The notes: a model not told the origin generated them from the letters alone. Numbered from the stretch's first letter, positions 9,897 to 20,853 are shown. The stretch is DNA of 64,000 bases from Streptococcus mitis (GCF_002860865.1 NZ_PKIE01000002.1:186001-250000), one strand, 5' to 3'. Numbers and translations: made by a program.

Positions 9897-11276
9897 TTAA
9901 AATCCATTATTATCGCTTAATTCCTTGAACCAGTTCCCTGATTTTTTCAGACGACGTTCTTGCGTTTCCAAGTCTAATTCGACCAAACCATAGCGATTTT
10001 TATAGCTGTTGAGCCATGACCAGCAATCAATAAAGGTCCAGATTAAGTATCCTTTACAGTTGGCTCCATCTTCAATGGCACGGTGCAGTTCACGCAGATG
10101 ACCTTTTACAAAGTCAATACGGTAATCATCTTGAATCATTCCATTCTCACGGAATTGTTCTTCCCCTTCAACACCCATACCATTCTCAGTCAACATCCAC
10201 TCGATATTACCATAATTTTCCTTGATATTTTGGGCGATGTCATAAATCCCTTGCTCATAAATCTCCCAGCCACGATGAGGATTGATTTTACGTCCAGGCA
10301 TCACATAAGGCTCGTAAAAATGTTCTGGTAAGAGTGGACTCTCTGGATGCTTAGCAAATCGAGGCGCCATAACACGCAAAGGTTGATAGTAGTTGACACC
10401 AAGGAAGTCCACCGTATTATCACGAATGAGTTCCAACTCCTCCTCCGTAGTATCAGGTAAGAGACCGTGTTCATGCAAGATTTCTACCAACTCCTGTGGG
10501 TAAGTCCCCAAAACAGATGGGTCTAAAAAAGATTGAGCCTGGAAAAGGTCTGCAATACGAGCAGCCTTGACATCAGCAGGATGCTGGCTACGTGGATAAG
10601 CCGGTGTCAAGTTTAAAACAATCCCAATCTTGGAATCTGGCAAAAGTTCATGACAGGCCTTAACCGCCCGACTGCTAGCCAATTGTGTATGATAGGCTAC
10701 TTTAACGGCTGCTTCTGCATCCAACTTATGTGGATAATGGGCATCGTAAAAATAGCCAAACTCTACAGGAACGATGGGCTCGTTAAAGGTAATCCATTGA
10801 TCCACTAAATCTCCATAAGTCTCAAAACAAAAACGAGCATAATCTTCATAAGCTGAAACTGTCGCCTTATTTTCCCAACCATCACCAGCTTCTTGAAGAG
10901 CAAAAGGCAAATCAAAATGATAAAGATTCACTAAAAGACGAATCCCTTTGGCCTTAATAGCCTCAAAAACCTTACGGTAAAAGTCTACACCTTGAGGATT
11001 GACTTCCCCACGCCCTTGTGGAAAAATCCGTGACCACTGAATAGAAGTCCGAAAGGCCGTGTGACCAGTTTCTAACAGTAGCTCAATATCCTTTTCCCAG
11101 TTTTCATAAAAGGTTGATGTTTTATCTGGACCAATCCCATTATAGTAACGATTTGGCTCCACTTGGTACCAATAATCCCAGAGATTATCTCCCTTGCCGT
11201 CACCAGCTACACGCCCTTCTGTCTGCGGCCCAGAAGTGGAGGAACCCCAGACAAAATCCTTTGGAAATCTTAGCAT
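9897..11276 (-). CDS. 6-phospho-beta-glucosidase / 6-phospho-beta-galactosidase family (GH1)
   Basis: This 459-residue GH1 enzyme should cleave 6-phosphorylated beta-glycosides delivered by a PTS. The N-terminal signature FVWGSSTSGPQTEG, the acid/base Glu166 in TFNEP and the nucleophile Glu364 in LTENG are all present. Near the C-terminus DCWSW has Ser (about 420) where enzymes acting on non-phosphorylated sugars have Glu, and the YKNRYG segment resembles LacG. Both points favour a phosphorylated substrate. No PTS gene is adjacent, so the sugar is not deducible. A TATAAT at 11308-11313 (minus strand) probably drives it separately from proS. Confidence 0.88.
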   Translation of the reverse strand: MLRFPKDFVWGSSTSGPQTEGRVAGDGKGDNLWDYWYQVEPNRYYNGIGPDKTSTFYENWEKDIELLLETGHTAFRTSIQWSRIFPQGRGEVNPQGVDFYRKVFEAIKAKGIRLLVNLYHFDLPFALQEAGDGWENKATVSAYEDYARFCFETYGDLVDQWITFNEPIVPVEFGYFYDAHYPHKLDAEAAVKVAYHTQLASSRAVKACHELLPDSKIGIVLNLTPAYPRSQHPADVKAARIADLFQAQSFLDPSVLGTYPQELVEILHEHGLLPDTTEEELELIRDNTVDFLGVNYYQPLRVMAPRFAKHPESPLLPEHFYEPYVMPGRKINPHRGWEIYEQGIYDIAQNIKENYGNIEWMLTENGMGVEGEEQFRENGMIQDDYRIDFVKGHLRELHRAIEDGANCKGYLIWTFIDCWSWLNSYKNRYGLVELDLETQERRLKKSGNWFKELSDNNGF

Positions 11277-11315
11277 ACATTTACCTCTTTATCTACTCAT
11301 TTTTCCCATTATACA

Positions 11316-11359
11316 GAAAAAACAAGGTAAAAACTAGTTACATTTTTTCCTTGTTTTTC
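11316..11359 (-). terminator. Terminator downstream of proS
   Basis: On the minus strand GAAAAACAAGG pairs with CCTTGTTTTTTC across a roughly 20-base loop, shortly after the proS stop. Its 3' arm overlaps the promoter region of the downstream glucosidase gene. Confidence 0.65.
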
Positions 11360-11374
11360 TTCTGATTATAGTTT

Positions 11375-13240
<1,866 letters not shown>

Positions 13241-14500
13241 TTATCTAAAAAAGAGTCGCATGATGTCATTCCAGGTCACAGCAATCATCAAGACAACCAT
13301 GATGACCACTCCGGCCAAGGTGACATAGGTTTCAATTTCTTGTTTCAATGGTTTGCGGCGGATAGCTTCTAGGATATTGAGCACAATCTTACCACCATCC
13401 AGAGCTGGAATCGGAATAAGATTAAAAATCCCGATATTGATGGAAATCATTGCCAAAAAGTCCAAGACATTCTCAATTCCATTTTTAGCAGCATCACTAC
13501 TTGCCTTAAAGATGGCAACAGGTCCACCCAGCTTGTTCAAATCCGGTTGGAAAATCAGATTTTTCAGAGCTGAGAGAATTCGGAGAGCCGAGTCAGCAGC
13601 AGTTGTAAAACCACCCACAAACATAGATAGAAAATCTGACTTAATTCCCGGTTGAACGCCTAGAAGGTAACGACCTTGACTTTCTTCAGGAGTAACAGTG
13701 ACTTGTTTGTCACTCCCCTTTTCAGAAATAGTCACATCCAAGGTCGGGGCCGTCTTATCTTTGGTTTCTGCTTCCACAGCCTGGATCAAACTTTCCCAGT
13801 TGCTAATCTCATGTGAACCAATCTTGGTAATCTGAGCTGTCTCTGGTACTCCCACCTTAGCCAAGGCCCCTTGGGGCATAATATGGAACTGGTTGGTATC
13901 GACATCTCTGACACCACCCTGCATAAAGATTAAAATCCAAAAAACAACGACACCTAAGATAAAGTTGTTCATAGGACCTGCAAAGTTGGTAATCAGTTTG
14001 CCCCAGATAGTTGCATTTTGATATTGTACATCCAAGGGAGCAATCCGAACCTCAGTTCCATCTGCTTCCACAACCGTTGCATCGTGATTCACTGCAAATG
14101 TTTTTTCTTCTTCCAGAACCAAGCCCTTGATAAAGAGCTTGTCTTCAAAGTCAAACTGGGTCACCTGCATAGGGAGGGCCGTTTGATCCAACTTTTTACC
14201 TGAGAGATTGATGCGTTTAACCTTACCGTCATCAGTAAGCGTCAAACTGACAGGAGTCCCTGTCTTGATTTCAGTCGTATCATCACCCCAACCGGCCATA
14301 CGAACATAGCCACCCAAAGGCAAGATTCGAATGGTATAGGCCGTTCCATCCTTACCAATATGAGAAAAGATTTTGGGTCCCATACCAATTGCAAATTCAC
14401 GCACTAGAATTCCTGATTTCTTGGCAAAGTAGAAGTGTCCGAACTCGTGCACCACCACAATAATCCCGAAAACCAGAATAAAGGTTAAAATTCCGAGCAT
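13241..14500 (-). CDS. eep: Site-2-type intramembrane zinc metalloprotease Eep/RseP
   Basis: This 419-residue M50 protease cuts transmembrane segments, including released signal-peptide fragments; enterococcal Eep and its streptococcal relatives make pheromone peptides this way. HEFGH (residues 18-22) in the first membrane helix binds zinc, a PDZ domain lies around 200-290, and [12 protein letters not shown] is the second active-site motif. About four membrane segments are evident. It lies 21 bases downstream of cdsA in the same operon. Confidence 0.95.
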   Translation of the reverse strand: MLGILTFILVFGIIVVVHEFGHFYFAKKSGILVREFAIGMGPKIFSHIGKDGTAYTIRILPLGGYVRMAGWGDDTTEIKTGTPVSLTLTDDGKVKRINLSGKKLDQTALPMQVTQFDFEDKLFIKGLVLEEEKTFAVNHDATVVEADGTEVRIAPLDVQYQNATIWGKLITNFAGPMNNFILGVVVFWILIFMQGGVRDVDTNQFHIMPQGALAKVGVPETAQITKIGSHEISNWESLIQAVEAETKDKTAPTLDVTISEKGSDKQVTVTPEESQGRYLLGVQPGIKSDFLSMFVGGFTTAADSALRILSALKNLIFQPDLNKLGGPVAIFKASSDAAKNGIENVLDFLAMISINIGIFNLIPIPALDGGKIVLNILEAIRRKPLKQEIETYVTLAGVVIMVVLMIAVTWNDIMRLFFR

Positions 14501-14521
14501 AGTATTTCCTCCGTCTTTTGA

Positions 14522-15325
14522 TTAAAAGAGTCCAAATAAGTGCATGATTGGAAATACAAGCAACATACTATCGAAACGATCCAAAACACCACCATGTCCA
14601 GGGATAAATTTCCCAGAATCCTTAACACCAAAGTGACGCTTAATCGAACTTTCTAGTAAATCACCAAATTGTCCAGCTATGCTAAAGAAAATAGCAAAGA
14701 CTGACATCTTGTAAATTCCATACGGAAGAGCAACTGTACTGTCAACTATCATAAAGATAATGGTTACTAAAATTGCTCCTAAAACACCGCCAAAGGCACC
14801 CTCAAGTGTTTTATTAGGCGATACCCTTGGTGCTAATTTTCGTTTCCCATAGTTCATCCCAGCAAGATAGGCACCACTGTCGGTCGCCCAGACGATACAC
14901 AAAGCTAAGAGAGCCTTGTCCAAACCTGCAACACGAGCATCTAGTAAGGCATTAAATCCAAAGCCCACATAGAAACTCATAGCAAGAGGGAAAACAGCAT
15001 CCTCAATCGTATAAGACTTGCTAAAAACAGTCGTTCCTAACATAATTGAAATCAACACACTATAGGCAACCACATTCCCATCAACTGGCAAAAAAGTCAG
15101 GTAATTCTCCAAGGGAATGGTCAGGGCAAAGGTTGCAAAGAGGGTCAAGAGCCCCTCCATAGTCATGGTCTCTAAACCTCTCATCTTCAAAAGTTCATGC
15201 ATGGCTAGCATGGCTATAATTCCAATTGCTATCTGAAGCAAGAGTCCCCCAATCATCAAAATCGGTAGGAAAATAGCCAGGGCAATCCCTGCAAACAAGG
15301 TTCTTTTTTGTAAATCCTTTGTCAT
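14522..15325 (-). CDS. cdsA: Phosphatidate cytidylyltransferase
   Basis: CdsA makes CDP-diacylglycerol from CTP and phosphatidic acid for phospholipid synthesis. The 267-residue protein is strongly hydrophobic with seven to eight membrane segments. It carries the family signature late in the chain (PRVSPNKTLEGAFGG), preceded by WATDSGAYLAG. It starts 8 bases after uppS, which suggests translational coupling. Confidence 0.95.
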   Translation of the reverse strand: MTKDLQKRTLFAGIALAIFLPILMIGGLLLQIAIGIIAMLAMHELLKMRGLETMTMEGLLTLFATFALTIPLENYLTFLPVDGNVVAYSVLISIMLGTTVFSKSYTIEDAVFPLAMSFYVGFGFNALLDARVAGLDKALLALCIVWATDSGAYLAGMNYGKRKLAPRVSPNKTLEGAFGGVLGAILVTIIFMIVDSTVALPYGIYKMSVFAIFFSIAGQFGDLLESSIKRHFGVKDSGKFIPGHGGVLDRFDSMLLVFPIMHLFGLF

Positions 15326-15333
15326 ATCTCCTC

Positions 15334-16092
15334 CTAAACTCCTCCAAATCGGCGATGACGACGATTGTAGGCAAGAATGGCTTCCTGCAAGGCTACTTCG
15401 TCAAAGTCAGGCCACAAGGTATCTGTAAAATAGAGTTCACTATAGGCCCCCTGCCATGGAAGGAAATTACTCAAACGTAATTCTCCACTAGTACGGATAA
15501 TCAAGTCCGGATCTCGTACATCCTTAGGCAAATGCTGGGTGAAGAGATAGTTGCCAATCAATTCCTCTGTGATGTCACCTGGGTTGATTTTGTCATCTAA
15601 AACATCCTGGGAAATCAACTTAAGCGCCTGTGTAATCTCAGCACGTCCACCATAGTTGAGGGCAAAATTAAGAATCAATCCTGTGTTGTTCTTAGTCAAT
15701 TCCTCAGCCTTGGTTAAAGCTTCAAAGGTTTGCTTAGGCAGGCGATCTGTCTCCCCAATCATTTGAATCTTAACATTATTCGCATGCAATTCCGGGACAT
15801 AATTGTCATAAAACTCTACTGGTAAGTTCATGATAAACTTGACTTCCTGATCGGGGCGGGTCCAATTTTCCGTAGAAAAAGCATAAACTGTAATAACCTT
15901 AACTCCCAGTTTGTTGGCTGCCTTGGTCACAGTTTGCAATGCTTCCATGCCCGCCTTGTGTCCGAAGACTCGCGGTTGCATACGTTTTTTAGCCCAACGG
16001 CCATTGCCATCCATGATGATGCCGATATGAGCAGGAACCTGTGTCGGAACTTCTACTTCCACAGCCTTATCTTTCTTAAAAAATCCAAACAT
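15334..16092 (-). CDS. uppS: Undecaprenyl diphosphate synthase (isoprenyl transferase)
   Basis: UppS elongates farnesyl-PP with isopentenyl-PP to the C55 carrier lipid used for peptidoglycan. The motif HIGIIMDGNGRWAKKR holds the catalytic Asp, and DLIIRTSGELRLSNFLPWQ and the RRHRRFGG C-terminus are typical. I place the start at the ATG of MFGFFKK (252 residues), with GGAATAAG upstream; an in-frame TTG at 16108-16110 would add six residues but overlaps that SD. It is the first gene of the uppS-cdsA-eep-proS operon. Confidence 0.95.
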   Translation of the reverse strand: MFGFFKKDKAVEVEVPTQVPAHIGIIMDGNGRWAKKRMQPRVFGHKAGMEALQTVTKAANKLGVKVITVYAFSTENWTRPDQEVKFIMNLPVEFYDNYVPELHANNVKIQMIGETDRLPKQTFEALTKAEELTKNNTGLILNFALNYGGRAEITQALKLISQDVLDDKINPGDITEELIGNYLFTQHLPKDVRDPDLIIRTSGELRLSNFLPWQGAYSELYFTDTLWPDFDEVALQEAILAYNRRHRRFGGV

Positions 16093-16124
16093 GATCTTAT
16101 TCCTATTCAAAAATCTATCGTTTC

Positions 16125-16130
16125 ATTATA
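16125..16130 (-). promoter_or_regulatory. Promoter (-10) of the uppS-cdsA-eep-proS operon
   Basis: On the minus strand TGGTATAAT is an extended -10 element about 35 bases before the uppS start. No convincing -35 was seen, and one is often not needed with the TGN extension. Confidence 0.6.
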
Positions 16131-16167
16131 CCATATTTCCCTATTTTCTTCTATCACTAAGCTATTT

Positions 16168-16280
16168 ATACTCTTCGAAAATCTCTTCAAACCACGTCAG
16201 CTCTATCTGCAACCTCAAAACAGTGTTTTGAGCAACCTGCGGTTATCTTCCTAGTTTGCTCTTTGATTTTCATTGAGTAT
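16168..16280. repeat. RUP element (repeat unit of pneumococcus), short form
   Basis: This 113-bp segment begins ATACTCTTCGAAAATC and ends GATTTTCATTGAGTAT, imperfect terminal inverted repeats starting at TA. It has the internal hairpin CAAAACAGTGTTTTGAG and the AACCTGCGG segment. It matches my recollection of RUP, a non-autonomous element of about 107 bp thought to be mobilised by IS630-type transposase. A longer relative lies at 46829-46981. Confidence 0.8.
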
Positions 16281-16304
16281 TATTCTCAGGCACAAAGCCC
16301 ATTT

Positions 16305-16402
16305 CCAAAAAAATAAGCCGCCTGATTGGGCGACTTTATTTTTTATAGGGAGATTATTATGAAAAAGTTTTAGGAGTTTAAGTTAAGGTCTTCTTAACTT
16401 AT
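16305..16402 (-). ncRNA. CiaR-dependent small RNA (csRNA), copy A
   Basis: A promoter with a CiaR box drives a roughly 98-nt untranslated transcript. It has a 5' stem-loop (AAGTTAAG/CTTAACTT), a central single-stranded stretch CTTTTTCATAATAATCTCC complementary to an SD plus AUG, and a GC-rich terminator hairpin (16306-16342). In pneumococci csRNAs repress targets such as comC by covering the translation start. In this copy the loop is AAGAC; the ACCTCC anti-SD of copies B-D is lost. The promoter overlaps the 3' end of the nucleotidyltransferase gene. Confidence 0.8.
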
Positions 16403-16408
16403 GTACTT

Positions 16409-16441
16409 AGTATACACTTCCTAGCTTAAAGTTTCCTTAAG
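16409..16441 (-). promoter_or_regulatory. CiaR box and -10 of csRNA copy A
   Basis: On the minus strand CTTAAG-N5-TTTAAG (16425-16441) fits the CiaR direct repeat TTTAAG-N5-TTTAAG. A 10-base gap and then TATACT (16409-16414) follow. This is the same spacing as at the other three csRNA copies in the window. Confidence 0.8.
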
Positions 16442-17009
16442 TATTTTTAAAAATCAAATTTTTCCATTTCTCCTGCCAATTTTTCTTGGATAAACGTGTT
16501 TGATAGAGCTCCATTCGGTCTTCATTTTCTAAAAAATGAGGAGTTGGGCAAACTTGAAAATTCAAAATATCCTCAAGTCCATAAGGAGTAAAAAGTTCCA
16601 AAGCGGAGTCTTCATTCAAGCGAAGCCCAACTGCCGTACACCGTTCTGGATACTTACTCATAGCATCACGAGAGCTGGTATAGGGCGCAGTATGAGGACT
16701 GTGCTGGTGCATATAGACCTGATTTTTCAATTCCCACTGGTACTGAGGAAAATCCGCTCTCAACTTTTTCTCTAGGGACAAGGTTTCCTCGTAAGAAAGA
16801 TCTGAATCAAAGAAAATCACATCCACATCCGTTTCACAGTCAAAAGGGGGTTTCTCTGACAAAAGATTCCAGATAAAATTTCTGACAGAACCTGCTGCCA
16901 ACCACGAGTCTTTCAGACCAAGGTCTCGTATAATCGTCAGAATAGCCATCATATCCGGATTTTCTCTGAAAGCTTCTAGAATTTCTTGCTTATTTTTCAC
17001 TATATTCAT
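16437..17009 (-). CDS. Nucleotidyltransferase-family protein (DUF925-like)
   Basis: A protein of about 190 residues with the pattern [12 protein letters not shown] and, 20 residues later, TDVDVIFFD. This is the GS...DxD catalytic arrangement of the nucleotidyltransferase fold, and [10 protein letters not shown] follows. Substrate unknown. It overlaps the 3' end of ruvB. I prefer the ATG at 17009 ([10 protein letters not shown]); an in-frame ATG at 17024 would add five residues. Neither has a strong SD, which suggests translational coupling to ruvB. Confidence 0.75.
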   Translation of the reverse strand: MNIVKNKQEILEAFRENPDMMAILTIIRDLGLKDSWLAAGSVRNFIWNLLSEKPPFDCETDVDVIFFDSDLSYEETLSLEKKLRADFPQYQWELKNQVYMHQHSPHTAPYTSSRDAMSKYPERCTAVGLRLNEDSALELFTPYGLEDILNFQVCPTPHFLENEDRMELYQTRLSKKNWQEKWKNLIFKNT

Positions 17010-17988
17010 AACCCAAATGCTCATAAGCCTTAGCCGTTGCCACCCGTCCAGACCGTGTTCGCATGATAAAACCTTTCTGGATTAGGTAAGGTTCGTACAT
17101 ATCCTCAACCGTCTCACGCTCCTCAGCAATATTAACAGAAAGAGTTCCTAATCCGACAGGACCACCACCGTACATCTCAATCATGGTCCGAAGGATTTTC
17201 TGGTCTACATAGTCCAAACCTTCATGGTCAACATCCAGCATGGCCAAAGCCTTATCGGTAATAACATCATCGATCACCCCATTCCCCATTATCTGGGCAA
17301 AATCTCGCACGCGCTTGAGGAGACGATTAGCAATACGAGGGGTCCCACGGCTACGTAGGGCCAACTCAGACGCTGCCTCATGAGTGATTTCCATCTCAAA
17401 AATATCTGCCGTCCGCTCGACAATTTCTGTCAAGTCAGCATGGGCATAATACTCCATATGACCTGTAATTCCAAAACGTGCCCGTAGCGGATTTGACAGC
17501 ATACCAGCCCGAGTCGTCGCACCAATCAAGGTAAAAGGTGGCAACTCCAAATGAACACTGCGACTGCCTTCACCAGCACCAATCATGATATCAATGTAAA
17601 AGTCCTCCATGGCACTATAAAGCACCTCTTCCACTGACATTGGCAAACGATGAATCTCGTCTATAAAGAGGACGTCCCCAGGTTCTAAGTCATTCAGAAT
17701 CGCTACCAAATCACCTGCTTTTTCAATGACTGGACCCGAAGTCTGCTTGAGATTGACACCTAGTTCGTTGGCAATAACAAAAGCCATGGTCGTTTTCCCG
17801 AGGCCTGGAGGACCAAACAAAAGCACATGATCCAGCGCCTCATCCCGCATTTTGGCAGCCTCGATAAAGATTTGAAGCTGATCCTTGACCTTGTCCTGCC
17901 CGATATATTCACGTAAGTACTGAGGACGGAGCGTGCGTTCTACTAACTCCTCGTCCCCCATTATCTCATTATCTAAAATTCTACTCAT
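16990..17988 (-). CDS. ruvB: Holliday junction branch migration helicase RuvB
   Basis: RuvB is the AAA+ motor that, with RuvA, drives branch migration of Holliday junctions. The 332-residue protein has Walker A (GPPGLGKTT, 59-67), Walker B (DEIH), sensor motif GATTRAG, arginine-finger context and the C-terminal winged helix ([19 protein letters not shown]). The ATG lies within a standard context and has a consensus promoter just upstream. The downstream nucleotidyltransferase overlaps its end. Confidence 0.97.
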   Translation of the reverse strand: MSRILDNEIMGDEELVERTLRPQYLREYIGQDKVKDQLQIFIEAAKMRDEALDHVLLFGPPGLGKTTMAFVIANELGVNLKQTSGPVIEKAGDLVAILNDLEPGDVLFIDEIHRLPMSVEEVLYSAMEDFYIDIMIGAGEGSRSVHLELPPFTLIGATTRAGMLSNPLRARFGITGHMEYYAHADLTEIVERTADIFEMEITHEAASELALRSRGTPRIANRLLKRVRDFAQIMGNGVIDDVITDKALAMLDVDHEGLDYVDQKILRTMIEMYGGGPVGLGTLSVNIAEERETVEDMYEPYLIQKGFIMRTRSGRVATAKAYEHLGYEYSEK

Positions 17989-17994
17989 AGCTCT

Positions 17995-18023
17995 ATTATA
18001 TCAAAAAACCAAGCCACAAACAA
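17995..18023 (-). promoter_or_regulatory. ruvB promoter
   Basis: On the minus strand TTGTTT (18018-18023) and TATAAT (17995-18000) are 17 bases apart. The -10 box is only six bases before the ruvB ATG, so the transcript would be leaderless or nearly so if this promoter is the one used. Confidence 0.6.
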
Positions 18024-18047
18024 AAAAGCCACTGGATTGGTGACTCC
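18022..18047 (-). terminator. csRNA-type terminator hairpin between ruvB and toxin locus 1
   Basis: On the minus strand GTCAC-N7-GTGGC pairs and is followed by TTTTTT. The sequence is a diverged copy of the csRNA terminator seen at 23798-23819, but no CiaR box or csRNA body accompanies it. It lies directly upstream of the Fst-like toxin promoter and would stop leftward transcripts before ruvB. Confidence 0.6.
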
Positions 18048-18067
18048 CGAGTTTAACACTTATGTGG

Positions 18068-18112
18068 AATAATATTATACGGCACTTCTACACCGCCTAC
18101 GAAAGGAGGTGA
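18068..18112 (+). promoter_or_regulatory. Toxin locus 1: weak -10 and SD-sequestering leader hairpin
   Basis: TGGAATAAT gives a degenerate extended -10 (AATAAT at 18068-18073), where loci 2 and 3 have TGGTATAAT. CACCGCCT (18091-18098) can pair with AGGAGGTG (18104-18111) with a single G-A mismatch, hiding the Shine-Dalgarno sequence. Translation control by such a leader helix is known for Fst of plasmid pAD1. Confidence 0.65.
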
Positions 18113-18120
18113 GATAGCCC

Positions 18121-18213
18121 ATGATGGAATTAGTGCTCAAAACTATCATCGGACCAATTGTGGTCGGTGTCGTTCTTCGATTAGTCGATAAATGGCTAAA
18201 CAAGGACAAATAG
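18121..18213 (+). CDS. Fst/par-family type I toxin peptide, locus 1
   Basis: A 30-residue peptide with hydrophobic core IIGPIVVGVVLRLVDKW and a charged tail NKDK. This matches the Fst family (pAD1 Fst has an APIFVGLVLE-type core), single-span membrane toxins that damage the envelope. The start is one of two consecutive ATGs after AAAGGAGGTGA. A convergent antisense RNA, a shared terminator and a repeated start-codon segment complete the par layout. This copy looks the most worn: weak -10, mismatched terminator stem, and 3 differences in the 14-base repeat. The peptide itself is intact and nearly identical to loci 2 and 3. Confidence 0.8.
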   Translation: MMELVLKTIIGPIVVGVVLRLVDKWLNKDK

Positions 18214-18216
18214 TGT

Positions 18217-18293
18217 CAAAAAAGACCTCAAGCTTATTTGGTCGTGAGCTTGGGGGCTTTTCTAGCCTATGATATAGAACTAGTATTCAATTC
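18217..18293 (-). ncRNA. Antitoxin RNA of toxin locus 1 (RNA II type)
   Basis: On the minus strand TTGACA (18323-18328) and GATAAT (18300-18305) are 17 bases apart. Transcription from about 18293 would run through the downstream copy of the start-codon repeat and end in the bidirectional hairpin, giving about 77 nt. Its repeat is complementary to the toxin start region (18127-18140), with 13 of 14 positions able to pair counting G-U. This is the pAD1 par mechanism by family knowledge. Confidence 0.75.
18218..18262. terminator. Bidirectional terminator of toxin locus 1
   Basis: AGACCTCAAGCT and AGCTTGGGGGCT pair imperfectly (one mismatch and a G-U), flanked by A-run and T-run. It serves both convergent RNAs. 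Confidence 0.75.
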
Positions 18294-18356
18294 CTTTTTA
18301 TTATCCCACAGTTCACAAATTTTGTCAAAGATTTATATCCTCATCTACTCAGCTTG

Positions 18357-19085
18357 TCATTTATAAGCAAAAATAATGTTCATCATGCGTTTATCTGCCA
18401 ACAAATAAAGGAGACATGCCACCAAGGTAACTAGCCATATGGCATATACAAAAACTGTTAAAACCGTGAAGTCCTCCATGATGATTAGTAGTAAATTTGC
18501 CAGATAATACCGCCCAACAACCGTTGTTAAAGCAAACAAACCTGCAAATGACAATAAAAAGGCAAGTGGTAGGGCAAGGATAAGTTCCTTCCGATATTTT
18601 CCTAAGAAGAGGACAATAATACCAGCAGACAGTGTATAAGCAAAAGCAATTGCTCCATAAACAAGTCCCCAAGATAACATTGCAAGACTAGAGAAAGCAA
18701 AATCACCATCCATTAGCTCCAGGGCAAGCATAGTTAAAAATGCAATCTCGCTAACTAGCAGATTTATCAACAAAGCAAGCATAAACTTCGCTTGGAGTAA
18801 TTGTTTCAAATCGACAGGAATCAGTCTGAGATTTGAAATCGTTTTAGACACTTGTTCTATTCTTATCAAATCCACTAAAATCATGCTCGCAAAAGGGAGG
18901 AGAAAATAGTAATTCAAAAAGAAGAAACCATTTTCTACATACCAGCCATTCACACTACCGTACGAATGCCCTTGATAAATCTGATGACCAATCATAAACT
19001 CTAACAAAAAGAGCAGGATGGCTACAAAGGGAATCATATACAGTATCTTTCGCCTTCTTAGTTTAGTCAATTCTAGCATCAACAT
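18357..19085 (-). CDS. ABC-2-type permease, lantibiotic-exporter-like (second subunit)
   Basis: This 242-residue protein has six predicted membrane helices, a short basic N-terminus (LTKLRRRKILYMIP) and no enzymatic motif, as in the EpiG/MutG-type subunits of lantibiotic self-protection transporters. It directly abuts the other permease and the ATPase, forming one operon transcribed leftwards. It ends about 27 bases from the antitoxin promoter of toxin locus 1. Specific cargo is unknown. Confidence 0.8.
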   Translation of the reverse strand: MLMLELTKLRRRKILYMIPFVAILLFLLEFMIGHQIYQGHSYGSVNGWYVENGFFFLNYYFLLPFASMILVDLIRIEQVSKTISNLRLIPVDLKQLLQAKFMLALLINLLVSEIAFLTMLALELMDGDFAFSSLAMLSWGLVYGAIAFAYTLSAGIIVLFLGKYRKELILALPLAFLLSFAGLFALTTVVGRYYLANLLLIIMEDFTVLTVFVYAIWLVTLVACLLYLLADKRMMNIIFAYK

Positions 19086-19835
19086 TTATTCATCCACCTT
19101 TCTTAACCAAGATTTAATGGACAAGAAAGACAAAAAAAGTAAAGATAAACCTAGTACAACAATCGATAAGATAGTTGGCTGTTGAAGCACCACTCCTTCT
19201 CTGTTTCCTTCCCAGATTAAACTGTTAGCACTTGTTACTGGACTGATATTTGGACTCGTCCTTGCTAAAAAAAATGACACTAAAACATACATGACACCGA
19301 CCAAATTCCCAACTATCTCCTTGCCTCTGACTTTTATCATGACCAAAGCAACTAAAGGAAATACTCCCATGGGAATTAAGATACCACTACTCATACAAAG
19401 ATAGAAGAATCTTAATAATAAAGACAAACTGACTGTCGAAGAAAAGCGGGATAGTAGTGCGAATAAGGAAACCGAAATATAGGTGAATAACATGATACAC
19501 AGAGCGTTGATTTCTATATACAAAATCTTAGCCCAGAATGTCTTCATTAGATTTGCTGAAGCGAGTTTCAAGTTGTTCATGATGCGATAGCGATATTCTA
19601 CACCAAATGCCTGTATTGTATAGGAAACACAATACAAAGGGAGAATCAAAAAGTTTAAATAAGACAAAGAGAATTTATAGACAAAGGGAAAGGAGTCAAA
19701 CAAGCCTCTCGCATCATTTACATAATAACAGATGAGAGCTAGGTAGAGGGAAACAACACCATATACGACAAAATTCAGTTTTTGATGCCTTTGTTTGAGA
19801 AATTCAATCTTCACTAAATCAAGCAATTCCCTCAC
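19086..19835 (-). CDS. ABC-2-type permease, lantibiotic-exporter-like (first subunit)
   Basis: A 249-residue membrane protein with about six helices and the N-terminus LVKIEFLKQRHQKLNF, typical of EpiE/MutE-type or BcrB-like permeases. It overlaps the ATPase gene by 17 bases and is immediately followed by the second permease, so the three subunits are translationally coupled. The pair of small permeases resembles peptide-antibiotic immunity or export systems. It could also export a signalling peptide. Confidence 0.8.
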   Translation of the reverse strand: MRELLDLVKIEFLKQRHQKLNFVVYGVVSLYLALICYYVNDARGLFDSFPFVYKFSLSYLNFLILPLYCVSYTIQAFGVEYRYRIMNNLKLASANLMKTFWAKILYIEINALCIMLFTYISVSLFALLSRFSSTVSLSLLLRFFYLCMSSGILIPMGVFPLVALVMIKVRGKEIVGNLVGVMYVLVSFFLARTSPNISPVTSANSLIWEGNREGVVLQQPTILSIVVLGLSLLFLSFLSIKSWLRKVDE

Positions 19836-20754
19836 CTCCTGTTATCCGCTTAAAGTAATCCTCTAAACTTTCATTGTTTTTATAAGAATATTCTTTTAGA
19901 ACTATTCCGTTGTCTTTTAAGGAGTTAGATACGACTGCAATGTCAAAAGTAGGTAATTCTCCCTGAAGTTCAAGTTCTATATCCGAAAGAATACTAATCT
20001 GTTCTTGCAGATTTATCCTGCAAAGCACTTCCTTAGCTTGAGGAGCATCCGAAACAATTAGGTGGATTTTCCTTTTATCTGCACCATCTATTAATTCCTT
20101 CATAGTCTTTTCAGCCATAAGGTGGGCATCATGCAGTATCCCAACTCTATCTACAAGCTTTTCAAGTTCTGAAATAATGTGGCTGGATATTAAAATCGAA
20201 ATGCCATGATTGGTACTGAGTTCCTTTAGATAACGGCGCATTTCAAGGATACCAATAGGATCCAAACCATTTGTTGGTTCATCTAATATCAGAATTTTCG
20301 GCTGGTGCATAATAGCGTTAGCAATTGCTAACCTTTGCTTCATTCCCAGAGAATACTGCTTGAATAGTTTTTTATTTTCCCCATCTAATCCTACTACTTG
20401 TAAAGCTTGCTCCACCTGTTTTAGCGAAATCCCTCTCAATCTTGCAAAAATAGAGAGATTTTCAGGTCCCGTTAAATTAGGATAAAAAGAAGCACTGTCC
20501 AATACCACACCGATTTGAGATAGCAAATCCTTAGAAAATTCACCTAACAGTTTTTCAGATAGAATATTCACTTCACCACTATCCATAGCTGTCAAGCCTA
20601 AAATAGCCTTGATAAAGGTTGTCTTTCCAGCGCCATTTCTTCCTAGTAAGCCATAAATTTCACCCTGTTTTAGCGTAAAATCTATCTTATCTAAGACAAT
20701 TTTCCCATCATAGGATTTTGATAAATTAGATGTCTGTATTACTGGATTTCTCAT
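19819..20754 (-). CDS. ABC transporter ATP-binding protein, lantibiotic/bacitracin-protection type
   Basis: A 311-residue ATPase with Walker A GRNGAGKTT (about 38-46), signature YSLGMKQR, Walker B KILILDEPTNGLDP and a switch His in SSHIISELE. The C-terminal extension of about 80 residues is typical of BcrA/EpiF/MutF subunits. A strong SD (GGAGGAG) precedes the ATG. The cassette sits beside a PlcR-like regulator, and a small peptide ORF lies between them, which suggests regulated export of, or resistance to, a peptide. Confidence 0.88.
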   Translation of the reverse strand: MRNPVIQTSNLSKSYDGKIVLDKIDFTLKQGEIYGLLGRNGAGKTTFIKAILGLTAMDSGEVNILSEKLLGEFSKDLLSQIGVVLDSASFYPNLTGPENLSIFARLRGISLKQVEQALQVVGLDGENKKLFKQYSLGMKQRLAIANAIMHQPKILILDEPTNGLDPIGILEMRRYLKELSTNHGISILISSHIISELEKLVDRVGILHDAHLMAEKTMKELIDGADKRKIHLIVSDAPQAKEVLCRINLQEQISILSDIELELQGELPTFDIAVVSNSLKDNGIVLKEYSYKNNESLEDYFKRITGGEGIA

Positions 20755-20853
20755 TTTATTCTCCTCCTAACATCTATACACCCACATCAAGAGATATAAT
20801 AGAGTAGTTCCTGTATAACCACTTATATGAGAAGGTAATAGGGTATAGCAAAC

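Noticed and set aside
16350-16377. Plus-strand mini-ORFs after AGGAGATTATTATG in the csRNA loci
   Set aside because: They look like SD plus ATG plus a few codons (for example MKKF), but the strand is opposite to the csRNA. The pattern exists because the csRNA is complementary to translation starts. The same applies at 23638, 23826 and 28690.
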